Of a stretch of DNA of 64,000 nt, positions 14,829 to 24,451 are shown piece by piece. Numbering within the stretch: position 1 is the first letter of the stretch; every line of letters begins with the position of its first letter. The notes under the pieces were generated by a model, which was given only the letters and a program-made list of their open reading frames with translations, was not told the DNA's origin and searched no databases. Source of the stretch: Streptomyces griseoflavus (lineage in GTDB: Bacteria; Actinomycetota; Actinomycetes; Streptomycetales; Streptomycetaceae); contig NZ_BMUC01000010.1 in NCBI RefSeq assembly GCF_014649995.1, positions 111,719 to 175,718 on the forward strand, given 5' to 3'. The translations under genes and the position numbers were made by a program.

Positions 14829-16199
14829 ATGAGGCACGCACGACGACGGGTGGTCCGGCGGGTGACACGGCTGGCGGCCGTCGGCGGACTCCTCCTGGGG
14901 GCCACCATGGTCACCCGCGCCGTCGCCGGTGAACCCCAGGTGCCCGACGCGGTCCCGTTCTCCACCGCCGGGGAGGCTCCGGCGCGGCCGGGCGCCGGCC
15001 TGGTGTCGCGGCTGGGCACGTCCCGTACGGCGGGCAGCTGGACGGACGCCGAGGGCAGGACGGTGGTCGCGGTCACCGACGAGGAGGCGGCGGCCGAGGT
15101 GCGCGAGGCGGGCGCGGAGGCGAGGATGGTCCGCCACAGCATGGACGACTTGAAGTCCGCCACGAAGACGCTGGGTTCGGCGCCACGCGTGCCCGGCACG
15201 GCGTGGGTCATGGACTACCGGTCCAACCAGGTGGTGGTCCGCGGCGACGCCACGGTGTCCGCGGACGACTGGTCCGAGCTGACCGAAGTGGCCGGCGGCA
15301 TCGGCACGTTCGTGCGCATGGAGCGGACCGAGGGCACCTTCACCACCCGCCTCAACGGCGCCCGGCCCATTCTGTCGACCGCCGGCCGCTGTTCGGCGGG
15401 CTTCAACGTGACCGACGGGAAACGGGAGTTCATCCTCACGGCCGGGCACTGCGGGCCCGAGGGGTCGGTGTGGTTCGCCGACAACGGGGGCAATCAGGAG
15501 GTCGGCACCACGATCGGTGGCAGTTTCCCCGGGGACGACTACTCGCTGATCGAGTACGCCGGTGGCCGCGCGGGCGAGGGGGCCGGCGTGGTGGCGATCG
15601 GCGACGGCAAGGGCGTACGGATCACGGGCGTGGCGGATCCGACGGTCGGACAGCGGATCTTCCGCAGCGGCAGTACCAGCGGGCTGCGGGACGGTGAGGT
15701 GACCGCCCTCGACGCGACGGTGAACTACCCGGAGGGCACGGTCAGCGGTCTCATCGAGTCCGACGTGTGCGCGGAACCGGGCGACAGCGGCGGCCCGATG
15801 TTCTCCGAGGGGATCGCGCTCGGTGTCACCTCCGGCGGCAGCGGTGACTGCCGCACCGGCGGTACGACGTTCTTCCAGCCGCTGACGAAGGCGCTGGCGG
15901 ATCTCGACGTACGGCTCATCGTGGCGCCCGGGGCCGACGGCGGCGCCGCGGATCCGTCCCCGGCGCCGTCGGGGGCCGCCACGGCGCCGGACGCCGCTTC
16001 TCCGGGCTCGTCGACTCCGGTGCGGGGCATCGTCCCGGACCCGTCGACGCTGCTGTCCCGGCTGGCCGACCCCCGGAGCGTGGGGCCGGGTCTGCTGGTG
16101 ATCGGGGGCAGCCTGGTCGCCCTGGTGGCCTCGCGGTGGATACGGGCGGAGCAGGACCGCAAGGCGTACCGGCGCCATTACTCGGCGACCTGGGGCTGA
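14829..16199 (+). CDS. secreted S1 family serine protease with C-terminal membrane anchor
   Basis: A 456-residue protease precursor. An arginine-rich signal peptide (about 1-33) is followed by a propeptide (about 40-185) and a streptogrisin/alpha-lytic-like trypsin-fold domain. The triad is visible: His in LTAGHCG, Asp in GDDYSLIEY, Ser in GDSGGPM. Cys pairs frame it (RCSAGFNV to GHCG; DVCAEPGD to SGDC). A Pro/Ala/Ser spacer then leads to a C-terminal hydrophobic segment (GLLVIGGSLVALVAS) and a basic tail, so the mature enzyme should stay on the membrane facing out. TGGAG six bases before the ATG supports the start. It is a paralogue of the protease at 32011-33282. Confidence 0.85.
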   Translation: MRHARRRVVRRVTRLAAVGGLLLGATMVTRAVAGEPQVPDAVPFSTAGEAPARPGAGLVSRLGTSRTAGSWTDAEGRTVVAVTDEEAAAEVREAGAEARMVRHSMDDLKSATKTLGSAPRVPGTAWVMDYRSNQVVVRGDATVSADDWSELTEVAGGIGTFVRMERTEGTFTTRLNGARPILSTAGRCSAGFNVTDGKREFILTAGHCGPEGSVWFADNGGNQEVGTTIGGSFPGDDYSLIEYAGGRAGEGAGVVAIGDGKGVRITGVADPTVGQRIFRSGSTSGLRDGEVTALDATVNYPEGTVSGLIESDVCAEPGDSGGPMFSEGIALGVTSGGSGDCRTGGTTFFQPLTKALADLDVRLIVAPGADGGAADPSPAPSGAATAPDAASPGSSTPVRGIVPDPSTLLSRLADPRSVGPGLLVIGGSLVALVASRWIRAEQDRKAYRRHYSATWG

Positions 16200-16217
16200 G
16201 CGCGGGGCGCGGGCCGG

Positions 16218-17043
16218 TCAGCCCGCGGTCAGGAGCACCGTCGCCAGGGCGGCGGCCGGCAGTCCGGCGGCCTGCCGCCGGGAGACGCGCTCGTGCAGGA
16301 CGGCGAGACCGAGGAGGGCCGGGAGGGCCGGGTAGAGGGAGGCGAGGACCACGGCGACGGAGAGCATCTGCCGCTGCGCGGCGAGCAGGTAGAGGACGAG
16401 ACCGAGGGCGGCGCCCGCCCCGATCAGCAGGGCCTGCCCGGCGGGCCGGGCCGGGAGCCGGGCGAGCCGGGGGTGGCGGACGACGCCGGGGAGCAGCACG
16501 AGGACGGCGGCGGCCCGGCCCGCGGCCACCGGCCACAGCCCGCTGTCCGGACCGGACCTGGCCCAGGGCGACGTACTGCACGGCGACACCCGGGCTCGCC
16601 AGGAGCCCGTCGGTCGCCGCGCGGCCGAGCCGGGTGCCGCCGCCGGAGACCCACCAGAGCGCCGGGACCGTGACGGCGATCCCCGTCCAGGCCAGGGTGC
16701 CGGGCCGGTCGCCGAGGAGGAGCACCCCGCACAGGACGGACAGCGCGACGCCTGTGACCGCGCTCACGGGCACGACCACGCTCATCGCGCCGTGACTGAG
16801 GCCACGGTTGAGGAAGCGCATCGCGGTGGCGCTGCCGACGCCGGAGAGGGCGCCCCACAGCAGGTCGGGGACGGCGACGGCGTCGGCGGTCAGGAGGAGG
16901 GCGGCCGCGGTGGCGAGCAGCAGGCCGCCGAGCCGGCCGAGGAAGGTGACGGCGGCGTGCGGGACGCGACGGGAGAGCAGGCCGCCCGCGAAGTCGACGA
17001 GGCCGTAGCAGAGGGCCGAAGCCAGTGCGAGCAGGGCACCCAT
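16218..17043 (-). pseudogene. EamA/DMT-type transporter split by a frameshift
   Basis: Two overlapping minus-strand frames together encode one 10-helix drug/metabolite-type transporter with two EamA domains. The first frame runs from ATG 17043 (GALLALASALCYGLVDFAGG) to about 16550, ending with GVAVQYVALGQ. The second resumes with SGPDSGLWPVAAGRAAAVLV and runs to the stop at 16218 through the last four helices. Joining them needs one extra base removed or two added between about 16545 and 16580. Either the gene is inactivated or the sequence has an error here. Third-position GC is normal on both sides. The substrate is unknown. Confidence 0.75.
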
Positions 17044-17098
17044 CGCTCATGGGTGCCCGGTCGGCTGGGGGGTGAGGCCGGGGCCGCCTACGGATCGT

Positions 17099-17272
17099 TC
17101 AGGCGGCCCTGGCCGGCTGCGGAAGAGCCGAGGCCCACTCCTGGACCAGGCGCTGGTACTCCTCGCGCTGTTCGACGCTCAGTGTCCCGCCCGACCGGAG
17201 CCACAGGGCCCGGATCTCCTCGTTGACCTCGGCAGCCGATCGCTCGGAAGAAGGTTCAACACTGGTGGACAT
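17099..17272 (-). CDS. small conserved hypothetical protein, 57 aa
   Basis: A 57-residue charged helical protein starting MSTSVEPSSERSAAEVNE. The pattern EEIRALWLRSGG then LSVEQREEYQRLVQEW suggests a short helical hairpin with amphipathic faces. I recall homologues in many streptomycetes, always unannotated. ATG 17272 is chosen; another ATG four codons upstream is possible, and neither has a strong ribosome site. It lies 55 bases upstream of the EamA-type gene on the same strand and may share its transcript. Confidence 0.65.
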   Translation of the reverse strand: MSTSVEPSSERSAAEVNEEIRALWLRSGGTLSVEQREEYQRLVQEWASALPQPARAA

Positions 17273-17436
17273 GCCGTGAAGCATACGGGGCCCGAGGTGA
17301 AGACGCTGTGAGTAATCGCACCTGAATCGGACATATCCGACAGTGTTGCTGATCACGTCCATCTGCCGTATCTGCCGTGGAACGTGGGCGAGTTCACAGC
17401 ACTCACGCCCGGGCCCCTGCCCGTGCCCGGGCGGGA

Positions 17437-18132
17437 TCAGGTGCCCGGCTTGCGGCCGTACACGTAGACGTCGTCGCCCTTCTTCAGCAGCGACCAGTAC
17501 TTCTTGGCGTCGGTCCTGGTCATGTTGACGCAGCCGTGCGAGCCGGGCGGGTTCCACATGCTGACCCCGACCGAGTGGAAGGCCTGACCGCCGTCGAAGA
17601 ACTGGCTGTAGGGCATCGGCACGTCGTAGATCGTCGAAACGTGGTCGATGTTGCGCCAGTAGACCTTCTTCAGGCCGGTGCGGGTCTCGTACCCGTCCCG
17701 CCCCGTGCGCACGGGGACGGGGCCGTGGACGAGCTTCTTGCCGTCCTGGATCCAGCTGAGCTGGAGCGTGAGGTTCACACAGGCGATCCGGCCCTTGTTC
17801 GTGGGGCACTTGCCGGCCTTGTTCGGGTTCTTGCCGACCGCCTTCTGCTTGTTCATCAGGTCCATCACGCCCCAGGTGACGGGACCGGCGTACCCGATGT
17901 TCGGCTGGATGCCGTGCTTGTTCTGGAAGGCCCGGATGGCCTTGCAGTCGGCGGAGGACTGCTTGCCGTCGGCCGGGCGGCCGAGGAACTTCTCCACCTT
18001 CTTCTGGTGCGGGCCCGTCGAGGTGGTACAGCTCGCCGCCTGCGCCTCGGTCGCGCCGAGCGCGATGGTGAGCGGAGCCACCAGCGAGGTGACCCCCAGA
18101 ATCACCGCACTCCGTCTACGTGTGTCCCCCAT
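17437..18132 (-). CDS. secreted L,D-transpeptidase (YkuD)
   Basis: A 231-residue exported enzyme. A signal peptide (about 1-32, ending ATEAQA) is followed by a peptidoglycan-binding-like domain (about 40-100, FLGRPADGKQSSADCKAIRAFQNKHG). A YkuD catalytic domain follows (about 125-231) with the signature HSVGVSMWNPPGSHGCVNM, whose Cys is the nucleophile. It should form 3-3 cross-links or attach proteins to the wall outside the cell. AAAGG lies eleven bases before ATG 18132; an upstream ATG in frame is less likely because it would place charged residues before the signal sequence. Monocistronic. Confidence 0.85.
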   Translation of the reverse strand: MGDTRRRSAVILGVTSLVAPLTIALGATEAQAASCTTSTGPHQKKVEKFLGRPADGKQSSADCKAIRAFQNKHGIQPNIGYAGPVTWGVMDLMNKQKAVGKNPNKAGKCPTNKGRIACVNLTLQLSWIQDGKKLVHGPVPVRTGRDGYETRTGLKKVYWRNIDHVSTIYDVPMPYSQFFDGGQAFHSVGVSMWNPPGSHGCVNMTRTDAKKYWSLLKKGDDVYVYGRKPGT

Positions 18133-18271
18133 GGTCGGTTCTGCCTTTCCGCAGTGGGTGAGTGAGCGCATGGCCTGCGCACTCTGCCAGGTAGACGACT
18201 CATCGGGAAAATCGGTTGTACGGCGCGCACCGTCCGCGACCGAACGGTGACATCCGCTCCCGGGGCCGCTC

Positions 18272-19075
18272 CTACCGAGGGTCTCCCGGACGGGCCACCG
18301 CCTGGCCGAACGCCGTGTTCACCGCGGTGATCCCGCCGTCGACCACCAGGGTGGTCCCGGTGATCCAGGACGCGTCGCGCGAGGCGAGGAAGGCGACGGC
18401 GGCCGCGATGTCCTCGGGCTCGCCGACCCGTCCCAGCGGGTAGAGGCGCCGGAGCGCCTCGAGGTCGTCGTCCCGGCCGGCCCAGGCGCGGGTGCGGACG
18501 GTCCCCGGTGCGACGAGGTTGACCCGGACCCCGCGTGGCGCGGCGTGCCCGGTGAGGGTGCGGGTCAGGGAGATCAGTCCGGCCTTGGCGGCGCTGTAGG
18601 CGTGATTGCCGAAGTCCTGCAGGCCGTTGACGGAGCCGACGGTGACGATGGCGCCCCGGCCCGAGGCCTCGAGGTGCGGGAGTGCGGCGCGGCAGCAGCG
18701 CCAGGCGCCGGTGAGGGTGACGTCGAGGTCCGCGGCCCACTCCTCGTCCGCCTCGTCCTCGAGGCGCGGCGCGTCCGGGGTGCAGTGGGCGGCGTTGTTG
18801 ACCAGGACGTCGAGCGAGCCGAAGGCGCTCACCGCGTGCGCCACCGCCGCCTCGACCGAGACGCGGTCGGCCACGTCGCAGGCGACGGCCTCGGCGCCGA
18901 GGCCCCGCTCCCTCAGCTCCGAGGCCGTCGACCGTGCCGCGTCCGGGTCGATGTCGGCCACCAGGACGCGTGACCCCTCCTCGGCGAACCGCCGGGCGGT
19001 GGCCGCGCCGATACCGCGTGCCGCCCCCGTGATGAGAACCCCGTACCCCTCGAACCGGCGTGTGTCCGTCGTCAT
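18272..19075 (-). CDS. SDR family oxidoreductase
   Basis: A 267-residue classical short-chain dehydrogenase. TGAARGIGAA (about 16-25) is the cofactor glycine motif, VADID with Asp after the second strand suggests NAD(H) preference, LVNNAA is the structural motif, and the catalytic set is Ser in TVGSVNG with YSAAK. The C-terminal ITGTTLVVDGGI is typical. The substrate is unknown. It is transcribed alone or with the SDR gene 50 bases upstream (19126-20040), which runs the same way. Confidence 0.85.
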   Translation of the reverse strand: MTTDTRRFEGYGVLITGAARGIGAATARRFAEEGSRVLVADIDPDAARSTASELRERGLGAEAVACDVADRVSVEAAVAHAVSAFGSLDVLVNNAAHCTPDAPRLEDEADEEWAADLDVTLTGAWRCCRAALPHLEASGRGAIVTVGSVNGLQDFGNHAYSAAKAGLISLTRTLTGHAAPRGVRVNLVAPGTVRTRAWAGRDDDLEALRRLYPLGRVGEPEDIAAAVAFLASRDASWITGTTLVVDGGITAVNTAFGQAVARPGDPR

Positions 19076-19125
19076 GCGGTGACGGTAGCCGCCGGACGAT
19101 CATCGCGGCAGGGGGCCGGAGGAAA

Positions 19126-20040
19126 TCAGCGGTAGCCGGTCACGTCCGCCGGCCGGCCCGCGTCCTGGACCTCGACCATGTAGCGCCAGGCGTCCGGGCG
19201 GCTGCCGTCGAGGTCGGTGAAGCCGTACTCGTGGGCGAGGCCGCCGCTGGAGAGGGAGGTGCCGTTGAAGCGGGCCACCTCCGGGTCGGCGGCGAGGGCG
19301 GCGACGGCCCGGCCCACGTAGCGCGGGGTCTCCGAGATGGCGAAGTGGGGGACGTCGGTGAGGGCGTCGCGCCAGTTGTCCTCGCGCACCTTGAAGTGTT
19401 CGAGCATGATCTCCGAGCGCATCCAGCCCGGGGTCAGGGCCACCGCCGTGGCGCCCCGCGGCCCGAGTTCGTGGCCGAGGGCGAAGGCCATGCGCAGCAC
19501 GGAGGACTTGGCGAGGTCGTAGAAGAAGGAGACGCGGTAGGTGTCGCGGTTGTAGTCGGCGGTGCCGTCGGTGACCTCGACGACCAGTCCGCCCGGGGTG
19601 CGCAGCATCAGCGGCAGGGCGTGGTGGCTGGTGATCGCGTGCGTCTCGACCGCGAGGCGGAGCAGGCGCAGTCCGTCGTCCAGGTCGTGCTCCCAGACGG
19701 GGGCGTCCCAGGCGAAGAGCGTCTCGCCGCCCCAGATGTCGTTGACCAGGACGTCCAGGCGGCCCTGTTCGGTGTCGATCCGGTCGACCAGCGCGCGGAC
19801 CTGTGCGGGGTCGAGGTGGTCGGTGGGCACCGCGATCCCCGTGCCGCCGGCCTCGGTGACGAGGTCGGCGGTGTCCTCGATGGTCTCGGGGCGGTCGTAC
19901 TCGGAGCGGCGGGCGCGGGTGCTGCGGCCCGTGACGTACACGGTGGCGCCCGCCGCTCCGAGTTCCACGGCGATGCCCCGCCCGGCTCCCCGGGTCGCCC
20001 CGGCCACCAGCGCGACCTTGCCCCTCAACTGCTCCGACAT
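19126..20040 (-). CDS. SDR family oxidoreductase, divergent type
   Basis: A 304-residue short-chain dehydrogenase with GATRGAGRGIA as the cofactor motif and VYVTGRSTR suggesting NADP(H). The structural motif is changed from VNNA to VNDIWGG. The catalytic region is EVTDGTADYNRDTYRVSFFYDLAKSS, where the YxxxK is clear but the usual Ser is shifted to Thr/Asp-rich sequence. It is longer than classical SDRs by an insert and a C-terminal extension, as in the group annotated simply as SDR family oxidoreductase. Probably in a transcription unit with the SDR gene downstream. Confidence 0.8.
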   Translation of the reverse strand: MSEQLRGKVALVAGATRGAGRGIAVELGAAGATVYVTGRSTRARRSEYDRPETIEDTADLVTEAGGTGIAVPTDHLDPAQVRALVDRIDTEQGRLDVLVNDIWGGETLFAWDAPVWEHDLDDGLRLLRLAVETHAITSHHALPLMLRTPGGLVVEVTDGTADYNRDTYRVSFFYDLAKSSVLRMAFALGHELGPRGATAVALTPGWMRSEIMLEHFKVREDNWRDALTDVPHFAISETPRYVGRAVAALAADPEVARFNGTSLSSGGLAHEYGFTDLDGSRPDAWRYMVEVQDAGRPADVTGYR

Positions 20041-20049
20041 GTACGGCCT

Positions 20050-20089
20050 CCCGTCACTCCTGCTCGGCTGTCGCTCAAAGAGTGACGGG
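20050..20089 (-). terminator. 10-bp inverted repeat between MBL and SDR genes
   Basis: CCCGTCACTC (20050-20059) and GAGTGACGGG (20080-20089) are perfect arms with a 20-base loop. It is about 55 bases past the stop of the metallo-hydrolase gene and just ahead of the SDR gene, so it may be a terminator or a regulatory element of the SDR gene. Confidence 0.4.
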
Positions 20090-20142
20090 TAAGCCGGACA
20101 TCTTCTGTCGCCTTTTCCCCGCGGCCACCCGGGTGGGCTCCC

Positions 20143-20772
20143 TCAGTGGCCCCGGGCGATCCATTCCTCCAGGTGCGGGGCCTCCGCGCCGATGGTGGTG
20201 GGGTCGCCGTGACCGGTGAGGACCTTGGTCTCGGGCGGGAGGGCGAGGAGCCGGTCCCGGATCGAGTCGATGATCGTCGGGAAGTGGGAGAACGAGCGGC
20301 CGGTGGCGCCGGGACCTCCCTGGAAGAGGGTGTCGCCGGTGAACACGGTGCCCAGTCCCGCGTCGTAGAGGCAGACCGCGCCCGGGGCGTGCCCGGGGGT
20401 GTGCAGCACGGTGAGGTCGGCGCCGGCGGCCTCGATCACCTGGCCGTCGGCCAGCCAGGCGTCCGGGTCGCGGTCCGGGTGGGTCTGCTTCCACAGCGGC
20501 AGGTCGTCGGGGTGCAGCCAGATGGTGGCCCCGGTGCGCTCGGCGAGGGCGGGGGCGGCGTCGATGTGGTCGTTGTGGGCGTGGGTGCACACGATGGCCG
20601 TCAGCCGCCGGTCGCCCACCGCCTCGGCGATGGCGTCGGCGTCGTGGGCGGCGTCGATGACGATCGCCTCGTGGTCGTCGCCGACGATCCACACGTTGTT
20701 GTCGACGTCCCAGGTGCCGCCGTCGAGGCTGAACTGACCGGAGGTGACGAGTCGTTCGATACGGGCGGTCAT
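20143..20772 (-). CDS. MBL-fold metallo-hydrolase, partner of mscR
   Basis: A 209-residue metallo-beta-lactamase-fold hydrolase. The metal site is complete: THAHNDHID (about 63-71), His in HTPGHAPG, Asp in VFTGDTLF and His in LTGHGDPT. It is glyoxalase II-like in size and motifs. Its ATG overlaps the mscR stop by one base (TGATG), so it is translationally coupled. The same gene pair occurs in mycobacteria (Rv2259-Rv2260). A role in hydrolysing the S-formylmycothiol made by MscR, or a related thioester, is a reasonable inference. Confidence 0.8.
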   Translation of the reverse strand: MTARIERLVTSGQFSLDGGTWDVDNNVWIVGDDHEAIVIDAAHDADAIAEAVGDRRLTAIVCTHAHNDHIDAAPALAERTGATIWLHPDDLPLWKQTHPDRDPDAWLADGQVIEAAGADLTVLHTPGHAPGAVCLYDAGLGTVFTGDTLFQGGPGATGRSFSHFPTIIDSIRDRLLALPPETKVLTGHGDPTTIGAEAPHLEEWIARGH

Positions 20773-21860
20773 CACAGCACCACCACCGAACGCAGCACGT
20801 CGCCGCGGTGCATCCGCTCGAACGCCTTCTCCACCTCGTCCAGTTGGATGGTCTCGGTGACGAACGCACCCAGGTCCAGGCGTCCCTGGAGGTGCAGGTC
20901 GATCAGCATCGGGAAGTCCCGGGAGGGCAGGCAGTCGCCGTACCAGGAGGACTTCAGGCTGCCGCCGCGGCCGAAGACGTCGAGGAGCGGCAGTTCCAGC
21001 TTCATCTCCGGGGTGGGCACGCCGACCAGGACGACCGTGCCGGCCAGGTCGCGGGCGTAGAAGGCCTGCTGGTAGGTCTCGGGGCGGCCGACCGCCTCGA
21101 TGACCACGTCGGCGCCGAAGCCGCCGGTGAGGTCGCGGATCGCCTCCACGGGGTCCGTCTCGCGGGAGTTGACGGTGTGGGTGGCGCCCATGGAGCGGGC
21201 GGTCTCCAGCTTGCGTTCGTCGATGTCGACGGCGATGATCTTCGCCGCTCCGGCGAGCCGGGCCCCGGCGACCGCCGCGTCGCCGACGCCGCCGCAGCCG
21301 ATGACGGCGACCGAGTCGCCCCGGCCGACGTTGCCGGTGTTGATGGCGGCGCCGATGCCGGCCATGACACCGCAGCCGAGCAGCCCGGCGACCTGCGGGG
21401 CGACGGCGGGGTCGACCTTGGTGCACTGTCCGGCGGCGACGAGGGTCTTCTCGGCGAAGGCGCCGATGCCCAGGGCCGGGGAGAGCTCCTGGCCGGTGGA
21501 GGCCAGGGTCATCTTCTGCTTCGCGTTGTGCGTGTCGAAGCAGTACCAGGGGCGGCCGCGCAGACAGGCGCGGCACTTGCCGCACACCGCACGCCAGTTG
21601 AGGATCACGAAGTCGCCGGGTTCGACGTCGGTGACTCCGTCGCCGACCGACTCGACAACGCCCGCGGCCTCGTGGCCGAGCAGGAACGGGAAGTCGTCGC
21701 TGATCCCGCCCTGCTTGTAGTGCAGGTCCGTGTGGCACACGCCGCAGGCCTGGACCCGCACGACGGCCTCGCCGGGTCCCGGGTCGGGTACGACGACCGT
21801 CTCGATCCGCACCGGCTCGTCCTTGCCGGGTGCGATCACGCCGCGTACTTCCTGGGCCAT
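20772..21860 (-). CDS. mscR: S-(hydroxymethyl)mycothiol dehydrogenase
   Basis: A 362-residue class III-type zinc alcohol dehydrogenase. The catalytic zinc site is in ACGVCHTD with GHEAAG; the structural zinc site [15 protein letters not shown] has its four Cys; the NAD site is [11 protein letters not shown] with the acidic VDID after the second strand. Sequence and neighbour fit the NAD/factor-dependent formaldehyde dehydrogenase that oxidises S-hydroxymethylmycothiol, the actinobacterial route for formaldehyde. It also reduces S-nitrosomycothiol in relatives. ATG 21860 opens the usual [13 protein letters not shown] start. It is first of a two-gene unit with the metallo-hydrolase and divergent from an ABC exporter. 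Confidence 0.9.
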   Translation of the reverse strand: MAQEVRGVIAPGKDEPVRIETVVVPDPGPGEAVVRVQACGVCHTDLHYKQGGISDDFPFLLGHEAAGVVESVGDGVTDVEPGDFVILNWRAVCGKCRACLRGRPWYCFDTHNAKQKMTLASTGQELSPALGIGAFAEKTLVAAGQCTKVDPAVAPQVAGLLGCGVMAGIGAAINTGNVGRGDSVAVIGCGGVGDAAVAGARLAGAAKIIAVDIDERKLETARSMGATHTVNSRETDPVEAIRDLTGGFGADVVIEAVGRPETYQQAFYARDLAGTVVLVGVPTPEMKLELPLLDVFGRGGSLKSSWYGDCLPSRDFPMLIDLHLQGRLDLGAFVTETIQLDEVEKAFERMHRGDVLRSVVVL

Positions 21861-21994
21861 GGTGCTGACTCCTTCATCGGCCGGTGTCCGTCCCTCCGAC
21901 CCTACGCGGGAATGATCGGTGATGCCGACCAGGGTGCGGCGGGCCGGTGTCCTCGCCGTAACCTGGGGCTTCGTCCGTCACCGAGGGGGGCCAC

Positions 21995-23749
21995 GTGACC
22001 ATCGCAGCCGAGGAATCCGCTCCGCCCGCCTGGCGGCTGCTGCTCGGATACGTGCGGCCGCACCGGTGGGCCCTGCTGGGCGGTGCCCTGCTCTCGCTGC
22101 TGACCGGCGCGACGGGGCTGATGCTGCCGCTGGTGGCGCGGGAGCTGATCGAGGACCTCTCGGCCGACCGGACCGTCACCGGCGCCCTGCTGCTGATGTC
22201 GGCCCTGGTGGTCGCCAACGCCGTACTGGGCGGGCTGGGTTCGTACGTACTGCGGCGCACGGCGGAGTCGGTGGTGCTCGGGGCACGGCGCTCGCTGTCG
22301 TCGTATCTGCTGCGGCTGCGCATAGCGGCCGTGGACCGCACCGAGCCGGGCGATCTGATGGCGCGGATCACCTCCGACACCACGCTGCTGCGGGAGGTCA
22401 CCACCGATTCGCTGGTCGGTCTCGGCACGGGCGGGCTGACACTGATCGCGACCGTGGTGCTGATGGGCTTCGTGGACCCGGTCCTGCTGGGTGTCACGCT
22501 GGGGGTGATCGTGGCCGCGGGGACCGTGCTCGGCCTGATCGTGCCGCGGATCAACCGCGCCTCCCGGCGGGCGCAGGACGCGGTCGGCGTGATGGGTGCC
22601 TCGCTGGAGCGGGTGCTGGGCGCGCTGCGCACGGTGAAGGCCTCCGGGGCCGAGCCCCGGGAGGAGCGCACGCTGCACGAGGCCGCCCGGGAGTCGTGGC
22701 GGCAGAGCGTGCGCGCCGCCAAGTGGTCGGCCGCGGCGGGGAACACGGCCGGTCTGGCGATGCAGATCGCGTTCATCACGGTGCTCGCGGTGGGTGGCGC
22801 GCGGGTGGCGACGGAGGCCATCGACATCGGGACGCTGGTGGCGTTCCTGCTGTTCGTGTTCTACCTGATGGCGCCGATCCAGCAGGTCGTCGGAGCCGTC
22901 ACGCAGTACCAGGCGGGCAGTGCCGCCCTCGCCCGGATCCAGGAGGCGCTGCGGCTGCCCGCCGAACCGGCGGCCGGGCCCGCGGAACTGCCCGGTCCGG
23001 GCACGGCGCCCGCCGCGCTCGCCTTCGAGGACGTCCGGTTCCGGTACGCCGACGACCTGCCCCACGTCCACCACGGGGTGACGTTCGACGTGCCCGCACA
23101 GGGCATGACGGCGTTCGTCGGCCCGTCCGGCGCGGGCAAGACCACCGTCTTCTCCCTCATCGAACGGTTCTACGACCCCGAGAGCGGCGTGATCACCTTC
23201 GACGGCCGGGACCTGGCCGACTGGCCGCTCGCGGAGCTGCGGGCGGCGATCGGGTACGTGGAGCAGGACGCGCCGGTCCTGTCGGGCTCGCTCCGGGACA
23301 ACCTGCTGCTCGGCAGTCCCGGGGCGGACGACGACACGGTGACCCGGGTGCTGAAGACGACCCGGCTGGACGGTCTGGTGTCCGGGCTGCCGGACGGTCT
23401 CGACACCCTCGTCGGGCACCGCGGCACCAAGCTGTCCGGCGGTGAGCGGCAGCGGGTGGCCATCGCGCGCGCCCTGCTGCGCCGGCCCCGGCTGCTGCTG
23501 CTCGACGAGGCCACCTCGCAGCTCGACGCGGTGAACGAGGCGGCGCTGCGGGACACCGTCGCCGACGTGGCCCGCACGACGACGGTGCTGGTGGTCGCGC
23601 ACCGGCTGTCCACGGTGACGATGGCCGACCGGATCGTGGTGATGGACGCGGGCCGGGTCCGCGCCGTGGGCACGCACCGGGAGCTGGTGACCACCGATCC
23701 GCTGTACGCGGAGCTGGCGGCGACCCAGTTCCTCGCCACGGGTGGATGA
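21995..23749 (+). CDS. ABC transporter, fused permease/ATPase
   Basis: A 584-residue half-transporter with six membrane helices in residues 20-310 and a nucleotide-binding domain after about 345. Walker A is GPSGAGKTT, the Q-loop is [12 protein letters not shown], the signature is [16 protein letters not shown], Walker B is [12 protein letters not shown], and the switch His is in VVAHRLST. All catalytic residues are present, so it should work as a homodimeric exporter, type IV fold. The GTG start is four bases after a GGGGGG tract. It is divergent from mscR across 134 bases. The substrate is unknown. Confidence 0.85.
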   Translation: MTIAAEESAPPAWRLLLGYVRPHRWALLGGALLSLLTGATGLMLPLVARELIEDLSADRTVTGALLLMSALVVANAVLGGLGSYVLRRTAESVVLGARRSLSSYLLRLRIAAVDRTEPGDLMARITSDTTLLREVTTDSLVGLGTGGLTLIATVVLMGFVDPVLLGVTLGVIVAAGTVLGLIVPRINRASRRAQDAVGVMGASLERVLGALRTVKASGAEPREERTLHEAARESWRQSVRAAKWSAAAGNTAGLAMQIAFITVLAVGGARVATEAIDIGTLVAFLLFVFYLMAPIQQVVGAVTQYQAGSAALARIQEALRLPAEPAAGPAELPGPGTAPAALAFEDVRFRYADDLPHVHHGVTFDVPAQGMTAFVGPSGAGKTTVFSLIERFYDPESGVITFDGRDLADWPLAELRAAIGYVEQDAPVLSGSLRDNLLLGSPGADDDTVTRVLKTTRLDGLVSGLPDGLDTLVGHRGTKLSGGERQRVAIARALLRRPRLLLLDEATSQLDAVNEAALRDTVADVARTTTVLVVAHRLSTVTMADRIVVMDAGRVRAVGTHRELVTTDPLYAELAATQFLATGG

Positions 23750-23868
23750 ACGCGGCCGGAAGCGCGACTCGGGACTTGCCCTGCCCGCCGGGCCGGAGGA
23801 CGCTCGAAGGAGAGGCCGTCTCGGCCCGCCGGAGGTCCGGGTCGCGGCCTCGACGGGAGGTGGTCATC

Positions 23869-24234
23869 ATGACAACCGCGGCACAGTCCGGCTTCGGCAC
23901 GGACACCCTGCGCCGGGGCATCGAGGCGGACACGTCCGCGGGGCTGGCGGCGCTGTACGCGGACGACGCGGAGGTGCGCATCGTCGACCGGAACACCCAG
24001 CCCAGTAGCCCCAAGGTGCTGCACGGCCGGGACGAGATCGCCGCGATGCTCGACGACGTCTACAGCCGCGACATGACGCACTCGCTGGAGGCGTGCGTCG
24101 TCCAGGGCGATCACGCCGCCTACTGCGAGAGCTGCCGGTACCCGGACGGGGTGCGGGTGCTCTCGGAGTCGATGCTCACCCTGCGGGACGGGAAGATCAC
24201 CGGTCAGACGATGATCCAGGCCTGGGACGAGTAG
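23869..24234 (+). CDS. SnoaL-like NTF2-fold protein
   Basis: A 121-residue small alpha+beta protein of the nuclear transport factor 2 fold. The helix GIEADTSAGLAALYADDAEVRIVDR, then HGRDEIAAMLDDVYSR and the C-terminal MLTLRDGKITGQTMIQAWDE strands, match SnoaL-like proteins. These act as small isomerases/hydrolases or ligand-binding proteins; nothing here fixes a substrate. GGGAGG eight bases before the ATG sets the start. It is codirectional with the ABC transporter 120 bases upstream and followed by a strong hairpin. Confidence 0.75.
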   Translation: MTTAAQSGFGTDTLRRGIEADTSAGLAALYADDAEVRIVDRNTQPSSPKVLHGRDEIAAMLDDVYSRDMTHSLEACVVQGDHAAYCESCRYPDGVRVLSESMLTLRDGKITGQTMIQAWDE

Positions 24235-24297
24235 CCCCGCGCCCCGTTCCCGCGGCGGTCGTGTGCCGTCGGGACGCGGGTCGGCATACCGGACGTC

Positions 24298-24339
24298 GCC
24301 CGTGCCGGCGTACCGCGGCAGCGGCACGCCGGCACGGGC
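24298..24339 (+). terminator. terminator hairpin after the SnoaL-like gene
   Basis: The 14-bp arms GCCCGTGCCGGCGT and ACGCCGGCACGGGC are perfect and enclose 14 bases, 64 bases past the stop codon. Confidence 0.6.
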
Positions 24340-24451
24340 GGGCGGTGATGCGGGCGGTGTGGGCGCGGAGGACGGCGGGTGTGGAGGGCGGCGTCCGTCC
24401 GGGGGTCCGGAACTCACGGTGTCCGCGGTCTTGTGAAGACCGGGAACCGTC

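Noticed and set aside
16545-16580. Programmed frameshifting in the EamA-type gene.
   Set aside because: No slippery run or stimulatory structure is evident, and transporters of this family are not known to use it. Mutation or sequence error is simpler.
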